6,023 nucleotides of DNA from the NCBI GenBank assembly GCA_003170035.1, contig PMZX01000295.1, positions 2,995 to 9,017 of the forward strand, written 5' to 3'. Made by a program: the position numbers and the translations under genes. This DNA comes from Myxococcales bacterium. GTDB taxonomy: Bacteria > Myxococcota_A > Polyangia > Fen-1088. Below are positions 1 to 5,607 of this stretch, one piece after another; within the stretch, counting starts at the first letter, position 1, and the number at the start of each line of letters is the position of its first letter. The notes beneath the pieces are model-generated. The model was given only the letters and a program-made list of their open reading frames with translations, searched no databases and had not been told where the DNA came from.

Positions 1-612
1 GGCTATCGCCTTCACATCGACGGCCCCTACAGCCTCTTCGAATCGGTGACCAAGTACGGACTTCAGCTTGCGCTGGCCTTGCCGGCGCTGATGGCCTGCG
101 ACCGCTTCACCATCGAGGCCGACCTGCGGTGGGGACGGGACAGACGGTCCCTGCGCTATGCCCTGCGCGGCTCGGCCCCTGGCCAATTCCCCGACGGGAA
201 GGAAGCCCCCGAAGCCGCGCGCCCGGTCGACCAACTGCCTGACGAGGTGACCGCGCTCCTGCAGGATCTGGCGGCCCTGCCCGGTCCCTGGCTTCCCGCC
301 CCCAGCCACGCGATTCTCGATCTCCCGGGCGTCGGCCAGTGCGTGCCTGACCTGGAGTTCGTGCATCAGGTAACCGGACAGACTGTCTACCTGGAAGTAC
401 TCGGCTTCTGGAGCCGCGACGCCGTGTGGAAGCGCATCGAGCTGGCGCGCAAGGGGCTGGCGGCCGTGGTCTTTGCCGTGAGCAAGCACTTGCGCGTGAG
501 CGAGGCGGCCTTGGACGACGGCCTGCCTGCTGCTCTCTACGTCTACGCCCGCGTGATGAACGCCCAGGCCATACTCCGACGCGTGCAGGCGGTCGCGGGC
601 GGGACAGGATGA
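1..612 (+). CDS. DUF790 / Bax1-type nuclease, C-terminal part (5' end outside window)
   Basis: Frame 1 is open from the first base to a TGA at 610-612, giving 203 residues with no start needed in the window. The opening residues (GYRLHIDGPYSLFES, then a KYG...LPAL stretch) match the conserved DUF790 core as I remember it. The archaeal member of this family, Bax1, is a DNA nuclease that binds the XPB (Rad25) helicase. Towards the C-terminus a PD-(D/E)xK-like nuclease pattern is visible: a PDLEF segment (bases 346-360) and, after a short turn, YLEVLGFW (388-411), where Asp and Glu would bind metal. The usual Lys of ExK is not obvious after that Glu. A helix rich in Arg/Lys and a VVFAVSK strand follow, as expected for the fold. 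Helicase-partnered DNA repair is inferred from the family; the helicase gene would lie left of the window. The family call is fairly secure, the cellular role is not. Confidence 0.8.
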   Translation, partial: GYRLHIDGPYSLFESVTKYGLQLALALPALMACDRFTIEADLRWGRDRRSLRYALRGSAPGQFPDGKEAPEAARPVDQLPDEVTALLQDLAALPGPWLPAPSHAILDLPGVGQCVPDLEFVHQVTGQTVYLEVLGFWSRDAVWKRIELARKGLAAVVFAVSKHLRVSEAALDDGLPAALYVYARVMNAQAILRRVQAVAGGTG

Positions 613-650
613 AGCGGCCCCTTGATGGTAGTCTCTCGGAGCATCCGCAA

Positions 651-655
651 AGGAG
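651..655 (+). promoter_or_regulatory. Shine-Dalgarno site that sets the lipoprotein start
   Basis: AGGAG, preceded by AA, lies 8 nt before the ATG at 664. The in-frame alternatives TTG 622 and ATG 625 have no such site and would put an extra charged segment before the signal peptide, so ATG 664 is preferred. Confidence 0.75.
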
Positions 656-663
656 TACCTCTC

Positions 664-1398
664 ATGCTCGTCCGTCCCATTGCCGCCTTCCGCGCCTTGA
701 CCTTCGCCGGCGTCGCTCTCGCTCTGGGCTGTGCCAACAAGCCGCCGACCGGCGGGTCCGGAACCTACCGCGGCGTCATGGTCGGCGTGACCGAGATCGG
801 GATCGTGCAGATCACGGTTGGGGCGGCGCCGAGCGGCCCGCTCCCCGCCAGCGGGACTATCGAGATTGGCGGCACAGTGATTTCCCTTTCCGGCACGCTG
901 GACCGATCCCACGCCAGCCTCTCGCTTTCGTCGACCACTGGCTACCTGCTGGAGGGTGACTCCCGACCCACGTACGTCCTCGGCGCGTACCAATCTCCCC
1001 AGGACGCTGGCAGCTTCGCGCTCTTTCTCGAGCCCGCAGACGGCAGCCCAGTCCTACTCTTCTGCGGCAGCTTCGCCGTGACATCCACCACCAACGCGAC
1101 CCCGCTCCCATTCGCCGTCGCGGCCGTACCCCCGAAAAACGCTTTCTGCGTCGGCCCCGGCTTCGCCTGGTTTGGAAGCTTAGATGGAAACGCTACGCTG
1201 TCGTGCGAGAGCAGCGGCGGACTGTTTTCCGGAAACACGAATGCCGACGGTGGCAACCTATGGGGGACGGGCGACAACTACGGCACGTGGACAGTTGCGC
1301 CCTGTGGCGGCGGCGCGGACGATGCCGGCGTAGATAGCGGCACGGGCAACACGCCAGACGCCGCGGCCACCGACAGCGCGGACGCCGAGGTGGACTGA
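664..1398 (+). CDS. Predicted secreted lipoprotein with Asp/Ala-rich C-terminal tail
   Basis: The product is 244 residues. A short basic N-terminus (Arg4, Arg10) and a hydrophobic core lead to ALALGC, which fits the general lipobox rule with Cys23 as the lipidated residue. Ala at +2 rather than Asp suggests sorting to the outer membrane, if Lol rules apply. The body (about 33-215) is rich in Gly, Ser and Thr with alternating hydrophobic residues and three SGT-type segments (32-34, 63-65, 76-78), suggesting a beta-sandwich or small barrel. Four more cysteines (134, 162, 181, 214) could form two disulfides. The last 26 residues are low-complexity and acidic (eight Asp/Glu among Ala, Gly and Thr), a tail style common in myxobacterial surface lipoproteins. 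I recognise no named family, so no function is assigned. The gene begins 51 bp after the nuclease gene and ends 9 bp from the convergent prkA stop. Confidence 0.8.
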   Translation: MLVRPIAAFRALTFAGVALALGCANKPPTGGSGTYRGVMVGVTEIGIVQITVGAAPSGPLPASGTIEIGGTVISLSGTLDRSHASLSLSSTTGYLLEGDSRPTYVLGAYQSPQDAGSFALFLEPADGSPVLLFCGSFAVTSTTNATPLPFAVAAVPPKNAFCVGPGFAWFGSLDGNATLSCESSGGLFSGNTNADGGNLWGTGDNYGTWTVAPCGGGADDAGVDSGTGNTPDAAATDSADAEVD

Positions 1399-1407
1399 GG
1401 AGTTTTC

Positions 1408-3666
1408 CTAACTGTACCGCTTGCGAACCAGGGTCAGCACAGCGTCTTTCGCACAATGCTGGCAGTAGCCGAAGCGCGATTGCAGTGTGTCCAGGGTGCG
1501 CCGTGACGCCGTGGCCGCGTCCGGCAACAGTCGACTCGGCCCGTCGACCAGGTAGATCAGAATGTCCTCGTTGATCTTGCGTACCACCTTTGTGCGTTCG
1601 GCGAAGAACGCCTCACGCAGCTCGGCCAGCGGCCGGGGAAAGATCTGCTCGTAGTCGGGGCGCTGGTCCTGGTGGTCGAGCGACCAGGCGCCAATCTTGG
1701 AGATGACCTCGCGGCGGAAGTCGCCGGCCTGCACGCCGCCGACGCCGACATGCAACGCCCGCTCCACCTCAGCCATCAGTTCCTCGTCGGCATCCTCGTC
1801 CTGACCCGTGACCGGGTTGTGATACTTCTCGCGCTTTACCCAACAGGACACCTGGGTGAGGTAGCGCTCGAACTGTTCGAGATAGCGCTTTTCTTCGACC
1901 AGCCCCATCGAGGTGCGCACCTCGTCGTCGATGCGGTCGATCAGATGCTCATGCACCTGGGCAATGAACTTGCCATTGTCGTGAAAGCCCCCCGGCATGG
2001 GTTCCTGCCGCAAGAACTCGTACACACTCACCGCGCGTACCAGTTCCTCCAGTTCCTCCAGCACAGCAAACGGTGACACGCACTTCCACTTCGCGCTCTG
2101 GGCCGCGTTCATCAGCAGCCCGGTCATCTCGCGCGCCGAGGCGCCCGAACGGCCTTCATAGTGAGGGTAGCTGTCCGACTCGCGCGCGATCGTCTCCACA
2201 CCCGTGAGAAGCTGCTTCTGTTCCTCGGGGGAGAACGACTCCGGTACTTCACCCGCGTAGAGCCGTGCCTTGTCGGTGGGGCTGAGGCGGCCGACCAACT
2301 CGGCCAGACCCTCGGGGTATTTCTCCGGGTTGGGCTTTCTCATGCGCGTGAGCACCGCCCACAGCGCGGCCACCCAGGTCACGTGCGGGGCCACGTGCCG
2401 ATCCGAATGCGCGCCGATCGTCTCCCCCATGCGGGCGTCGTAGATCTGTCGTTCCAGGCGATAGTCGAGCAGGTAAGGCACGCGCACCAGCTCCATGCGC
2501 CCCTTGAAGGACTGGAACTCGACGCTCTCCTTGAACGCCGCCAGGTAGTTCTCGTTGGCTGTGGCCAGAAAAACTGTGTCAACCGCCATGCTGGCCACCT
2601 CCAGCGAGGTCATCCCGTCCTCGACCACACCCAGAAGATACTTGAAGGCGTCGAGCGGCCGCTTGAGCAGGTCGTCGAAGTCCAGCAGGCCCCGGTTGCC
2701 GTCGACCAGATCGCCGTGAAACTCGAACAGCGTGAGCGACTGCAGCGCGGGTGGCAGCGTGTTGAGCGAGCGATCCATGGTCAGTTGGCGCACGCGGGCG
2801 TCCACCGCGAGCTGCGGTTCCACCGTGGCCACCGCTTCGCGATAGCGCCGCGAGATGTAGAAACGTTCCACCTGCACGTGGCGCAGGACCTTGGCGAGAT
2901 CGCCCTGGTACGAGACCAGCAGCGCCTCGAAGATCTGACGGTTGCGATGTGAGAGATCGCCGTCGAGCAAAGCCCGCGCCGGCCGCAGACCGGCCGCGAT
3001 CTGATGCTTGAGTTTGCCCTCGATCCACGGACGCCGCTCCGCGCGCGGCAGCAGCAGGATGGGATGGTCGCGCAGCTCGTCGACGATCTTCGACTCGACC
3101 AGATCGTCCTCCAGGTAGGCGTAGCTGTCGCCAGGCCCTTGACTTTCAGCGGGCAGGCCGCCGCCAAAGCCGATGCCACCCTTGCCGATACGCTGCGAAG
3201 GGAAAATCCAGTTGAACCGGTACAGCGCCCCCTCGTCCAGAGACGAGTAGTGCTCCATGGCCCGTTGCAGACAGGCGACGAAAGTGGACTTGGCGCTGCC
3301 ATTCGGGCCGTGCAGCAAGATGAGTCGGTTGGTGCGTCCCTGCCGAGCGAAGTTCGACAGCAGGCGATACACGGCGGCCTGCACCTCTTCCTGGCCCTTC
3401 AGGCTGTCGCGGCCTCCATCCCACGGACAATCGAAGAGCTGCCAGCGCGTCAGCACGCCGCGGGACCCGCGCACGGTGGCGGTCCCGTAGTGATCGAGCA
3501 CGTCACGCAGATACTGCGCGGCCGAGCGCACCTGGCGGGGCATGTCGACCTCGAACAGGGTCAGATACTCCGCGAACGACATGACCCGCCGGTTGCGGGC
3601 ATAAGCCTCGCGCATGTCCGCGGTAATCTGGCCGAGCCAAACCTTGGCATCGAACGTCGAGGACAT
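1408..3666 (-). CDS. prkA: PrkA-family AAA+ serine protein kinase-like protein
   Basis: The product is 752 residues and cytosolic, with no signal or membrane segment. Order: an N-terminal helical region (1-85) with a FAEYLTLF motif; the PrkA AAA core starting near 86, with Walker A GPNGSAKST at 120-128; a YRFNW segment at 149-153; a GLLDFDDLLKRP segment (326-337) in the Walker B region; a sensor-like FLATANENY (366-374); and SFKGRMELVRVPYLLDYR (386-403). The PrkA C-terminal domain follows from about 500, ending in a CxxC (Cys735, Cys738) near the terminus. E. coli YeaG is about 644 residues, so this is a long version. PrkA was first described as a Ser kinase acting in stress or sporulation, and an AAA+ protease role has since been proposed for the Bacillus protein; which activity applies here is unknown. 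Its usual partners DUF444 (YeaH) and SpoVR are not adjacent. ATG 3666 is preceded by only a weak AGGT (complement of 3671-3674). The gene ends in TAG. Confidence 0.92.
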   Translation of the reverse strand: MSSTFDAKVWLGQITADMREAYARNRRVMSFAEYLTLFEVDMPRQVRSAAQYLRDVLDHYGTATVRGSRGVLTRWQLFDCPWDGGRDSLKGQEEVQAAVYRLLSNFARQGRTNRLILLHGPNGSAKSTFVACLQRAMEHYSSLDEGALYRFNWIFPSQRIGKGGIGFGGGLPAESQGPGDSYAYLEDDLVESKIVDELRDHPILLLPRAERRPWIEGKLKHQIAAGLRPARALLDGDLSHRNRQIFEALLVSYQGDLAKVLRHVQVERFYISRRYREAVATVEPQLAVDARVRQLTMDRSLNTLPPALQSLTLFEFHGDLVDGNRGLLDFDDLLKRPLDAFKYLLGVVEDGMTSLEVASMAVDTVFLATANENYLAAFKESVEFQSFKGRMELVRVPYLLDYRLERQIYDARMGETIGAHSDRHVAPHVTWVAALWAVLTRMRKPNPEKYPEGLAELVGRLSPTDKARLYAGEVPESFSPEEQKQLLTGVETIARESDSYPHYEGRSGASAREMTGLLMNAAQSAKWKCVSPFAVLEELEELVRAVSVYEFLRQEPMPGGFHDNGKFIAQVHEHLIDRIDDEVRTSMGLVEEKRYLEQFERYLTQVSCWVKREKYHNPVTGQDEDADEELMAEVERALHVGVGGVQAGDFRREVISKIGAWSLDHQDQRPDYEQIFPRPLAELREAFFAERTKVVRKINEDILIYLVDGPSRLLPDAATASRRTLDTLQSRFGYCQHCAKDAVLTLVRKRYS

Positions 3667-3681
3667 CGCAACCTGAAGCTA

Positions 3682-3689
3682 TCACGTGA
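3682..3689. repeat. Perfect 8-bp palindrome TCACGTGA
   Basis: The site reads the same on both strands and sits 16 bp upstream of the prkA start codon, within its likely promoter or 5' leader. Eight-base palindromes occur by chance, so a regulatory role is only suggested by its location. Confidence 0.35.
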
Positions 3690-3697
3690 CCCTTCCC

Positions 3698-3713
3698 GTC
3701 GCACGGGTGCGAC
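3698..3713. repeat. 16-bp inverted repeat, candidate operator
   Basis: GTCGCAC, a GG centre, then GTGCGAC: seven of seven arm bases pair. The same stretch can also pair as CCCGT/ACGGG (3695-3707) or CGGGT/ACCCG (3704-3716), so it could alternatively act as RNA structure. The centre lies 39 bp upstream of the prkA ATG and about 50 bp upstream of the predicted start of transcription of the mlaC-like gene, a usual place for a dimeric regulator. The arms fit no operator I know with certainty. Confidence 0.5.
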
Positions 3714-3743
3714 CCGGTTTCCCTTGCGCAGGCGGCTGCGGTA

Positions 3744-3749
3744 TAGAAT
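3744..3749 (+). promoter_or_regulatory. Predicted -10 element of the mlaC-like gene
   Basis: TAGAAT, in the context GGTATAGAATCGC, matches the sigma-70 -10 consensus at five of six positions and is the only A/T-rich patch nearby. A -35 is unclear: TTGCGC at 3724-3729 is too close (14 bp), and TTCCCT at 3719-3724 is well spaced (17 bp) only if TATAGA at 3742-3747 is used instead. Transcription would begin near 3756, about 8 nt before the ATG at 3764. Confidence 0.5.
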
Positions 3750-3763
3750 CGCTCCGTCATCCC

Positions 3764-4477
3764 ATGAAGAACCTTGTCTTACCTGTCCGCCCGAGCATAC
3801 GGAACGCAATCATCCTTCTTGCCCTGCTGTGCCCGTCGCCCCCGTCGGCGGTCGGTGAACCCAAGAAAGGGACCAAGCCACCCAAGGCCGAAAGTTCTGC
3901 GCCCGGCGAAGGGGCGGCCGGCGACCCCAAGACACCAGCCAGTCCCATGGCCGAGTTGAAGAAGTCTGACGCCGCACTCAAGAAGCTGTTCGCCCGGCGG
4001 GCGCCGTCTTGGTCGCCCGAAGCCGAGGCCAAGCGGGGCGAGATGCGGAAAATCGTGGCCGGCTTCCTCGATTTCGAGGAGCTGTCGCGACGGTCTCTCG
4101 CGCGCCACTGGGACGGCCTCTCGGCCAAGCAGCGAACCGAGTTCGTCGCGACGCTGCGCGACCTGATTGAGCGCAGCTACATCAAGCAGGTCCACGGATC
4201 GCCGAACTACGACCTGGCCTTCGACAAGGAAACCGTCGACGGCAAGGAGGCAGACGTGACCGCCACCCTGCATAGTATGGCGCGGGGCAAGAAAGTGGAA
4301 GTGTCGATGGAGTACAAGCTGCTGGCCAAGGAGGGCCGCTGGCTGGTCTACGACGTCATCACCGACGAGCAGAGCATGCTGGAGAACTACCGGGCCGAGT
4401 TCAGCAAGATCATCAACAAAGAGTCCTTCGACGCGCTTCTCAAGCGCATGAAGAAAAAACTGGAAGAAAAAGAGTGA
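3764..4477 (+). CDS. mlaC: MlaC/Ttg2D-family periplasmic phospholipid-binding protein
   Basis: The product is 237 residues. The N-terminus has basic residues followed by a hydrophobic stretch (IILLALL, 16-22) and a possible signal peptidase I site after AVG (Gly31). A Cys at 23 does not fit a lipobox because Leu precedes it. A charged, low-complexity linker (32-60) leads to the MlaC domain: FLDFEELSRRSLARHW (101-116), LSAKQRTEFVATLRDLIERSY (119-139), a beta region with VDGKEADVTATL, then GRWLVYDVITDEQSMLENYRAEF (191-213), where the W.VYDV...NYR.F signature is clear. MlaC carries phospholipid between MlaA at the outer membrane and the MlaFEDB transporter in the inner membrane; this is known for the family, not shown here. 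None of those partners is in the window. ATG 3764 is chosen because it opens the signal peptide and follows the -10 element; an upstream GTG (3686) would add 26 unlikely residues. No Shine-Dalgarno is visible. Confidence 0.88.
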   Translation: MKNLVLPVRPSIRNAIILLALLCPSPPSAVGEPKKGTKPPKAESSAPGEGAAGDPKTPASPMAELKKSDAALKKLFARRAPSWSPEAEAKRGEMRKIVAGFLDFEELSRRSLARHWDGLSAKQRTEFVATLRDLIERSYIKQVHGSPNYDLAFDKETVDGKEADVTATLHSMARGKKVEVSMEYKLLAKEGRWLVYDVITDEQSMLENYRAEFSKIINKESFDALLKRMKKKLEEKE

Positions 4478-4544
4478 CCGACAGAACTGCGTGGACGGGA
4501 TCCGCTGACGACGCGCTCCGGATGTGAGAAACTGGAGCTTCTTC
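4478..4544 (+). other. Short spacer between mlaC-like gene and the next gene
   Basis: There is no convincing promoter and no GC stem followed by a T-run in these 67 bp, so read-through from the mlaC-like gene is likely. A 5-bp ATCCG/CGGAT pair (4500-4504, 4519-4523) is too weak to call a terminator. Confidence 0.4.
4534..4537 (+). promoter_or_regulatory. Shine-Dalgarno site that selects GTG 4545
   Basis: GGAG lies 7 nt before the GTG at 4545. An upstream in-frame GTG at 4524 has no comparable site and would add seven residues (including Trp and Phe) before the basic start of the signal peptide, so the shorter form is preferred. Confidence 0.7.
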
Positions 4545-5597
4545 GTGCGCAGGTCCACATCGCTCCCCTTCTTGCTCGTCCTACTCGGCGCCCAGGCTGC
4601 GCTCGCGCAGTCCAAGACGACCGCTGACAGCCCGTCCGCGCCCAACGGCAAGACCCCGGCCGTCCCGCGCGCGGGTTCAGCCCCAGGTGCCGCGCCGAAC
4701 GGTGAGCGAGCAGCGGAACCCGCCGCCAAGGCGCCGGACCCGACCGCCGCTGTGCCCCCGCAGCCTGCGCCTCCTCCCACCCCGAAAGCCGTCGTTCCTC
4801 CGGCGGCACCCACCGCGCCGGCGGTCCCGAACCCGCTCGCTCCCGCGCCGGCCCCGCCCCCGATTCCCGTCCACCCCGACACGCAGTATCCGACCACCGC
4901 GCGCGTCGCGATCACGGAATTCCAGGTGTCCGGCGAGGACGCTTCGCGCACCCTGGCCATGCGCCTGCAAGACGGGTTCGTGGTGGGCCTCACCCGCGCA
5001 GCGCCCATCTACGTGCTCGATTCCGTCGACGTCGCTCGCTACATCGACATCTTTCCCGAACTGCAGAAATGCCAAGGCTCCATCTGCATCAAGCGCCTGG
5101 GGCAGATGCTGGACGTCAGCCACGTCCTGCGCGTCACGGTCGCGGTGACAGGAAACAGCTACGACATGACTTCGCGCCTTTTCAGCACCGAAGGTCTTTC
5201 GCCCGCCGAAGTGCCCATTGACACCCAGACCCGCTTCTGCCCCGTGTGCACGGTCGATGAAGCCCGCCAGAAGATCATCCAGCTTGGTGACGCCGCCAAG
5301 AACCCGGTCGAGGTCTGGCTTGCCCAGCAACGCCCGCCACCGCCGCCACCACCACCGCCCTCGTCCTGGCGCCGTCCCCTGGCTGCGACAGGCATCGCGC
5401 TGGGTTTCGCCACCATCGTTGCGGGAGGCGCATTGCTGGCCAATTCCGGACACGACGGCAAGAAAGAACCGGCCGTGGCCGGTGCCTTGATCGGGGTCGG
5501 AGCCAGCCTGGCCGTGCTCAGTTGCTACGTCCTGCTCGCGGTGCCGACCGATTCTGCGAGATCGAACCTCAAAGTTGCCATCGGGGGAACGTTCTAG
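4545..5597 (+). CDS. Secreted proline-rich protein with CsgG/TolB-N-like domain and two C-terminal membrane helices
   Basis: From GTG 4545 the product is 350 residues. A clear signal peptide (MRRS then LPFLLVLLGA) has a likely cut after ALA (Ala21/Gln22). Residues 22-115 form a disordered Pro/Ala-rich linker, long enough to span part of the periplasm. A folded domain follows (about 119-260): the strand VAITEFQVSG, a helix, YVLDSVDVARYI, then LGQMLDVSHVLRVTVAV. This resembles the CsgG/FlgO/TolB-N-like layout seen in many myxobacterial envelope proteins, but I cannot name a family with certainty. Two cysteine pairs (176/181 and 232/235) sit in it. A run of nine prolines (264-272, bases 5334-5360) joins it to two hydrophobic helices (about 279-300 and 310-333) and a short tail ending in Phe. 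The gene starts 67 bp after the mlaC-like stop, so the two are probably co-transcribed. A role in envelope sensing or scaffolding is inference. Confidence 0.82.
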   Translation: MRRSTSLPFLLVLLGAQAALAQSKTTADSPSAPNGKTPAVPRAGSAPGAAPNGERAAEPAAKAPDPTAAVPPQPAPPPTPKAVVPPAAPTAPAVPNPLAPAPAPPPIPVHPDTQYPTTARVAITEFQVSGEDASRTLAMRLQDGFVVGLTRAAPIYVLDSVDVARYIDIFPELQKCQGSICIKRLGQMLDVSHVLRVTVAVTGNSYDMTSRLFSTEGLSPAEVPIDTQTRFCPVCTVDEARQKIIQLGDAAKNPVEVWLAQQRPPPPPPPPPSSWRRPLAATGIALGFATIVAGGALLANSGHDGKKEPAVAGALIGVGASLAVLSCYVLLAVPTDSARSNLKVAIGGTF

Positions 5598-5607
5598 TTC
5601 GGAGTAG

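Larger units (their letters stand above)
3667..3763. promoter_or_regulatory. Divergent control region between prkA and the mlaC-like gene
   Basis: This 97-bp gap is the only sizeable intergenic space in the window, and both flanking genes are transcribed away from it. From left to right it holds the weak prkA ribosome binding site, a TCACGTGA palindrome (3682-3689), a 16-bp palindrome (3698-3713) and a -10-like element for the right-hand gene (3744-3749). I could not find a convincing -10/-35 pair for prkA. Confidence 0.6.

Noticed and set aside
629..634. TAGTCT as a -10 for the lipoprotein gene
   Set aside because: It matches the consensus at only three of six positions and has no -35 at suitable spacing.
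622..663. Upstream starts (TTG 622, ATG 625) for the lipoprotein
   Set aside because: They lack a Shine-Dalgarno site and would bury the signal peptide behind 14 extra residues, whereas ATG 664 has AAAGGAG at ideal spacing.
2161..2952. A 263-codon + strand open frame inside prkA
   Set aside because: It is antisense to the conserved AAA core of PrkA, is rich in His, Arg and Gln, and shows no recognisable motif or good start site.
3700..3716. Possible sigma-54 promoter (GG-N10-GC on the - strand) for prkA
   Set aside because: GG and GC have the right spacing, but the flanking bases do not match TGGCAC or TTGCA, and the match lies within the palindrome, which explains it.
3004..3858. A 284-codon + strand open frame crossing from prkA through the divergent control region into the mlaC-like gene
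   Set aside because: It overlaps both real genes and the promoter region, and its translation has no family features.
3779..5008. A 409-codon open frame on the - strand opposite the mlaC-like and secreted-protein genes
   Set aside because: It is antisense to two well-supported genes, is Gly/Ala/Arg-rich without family motifs, and arises from GC-rich codon bias.
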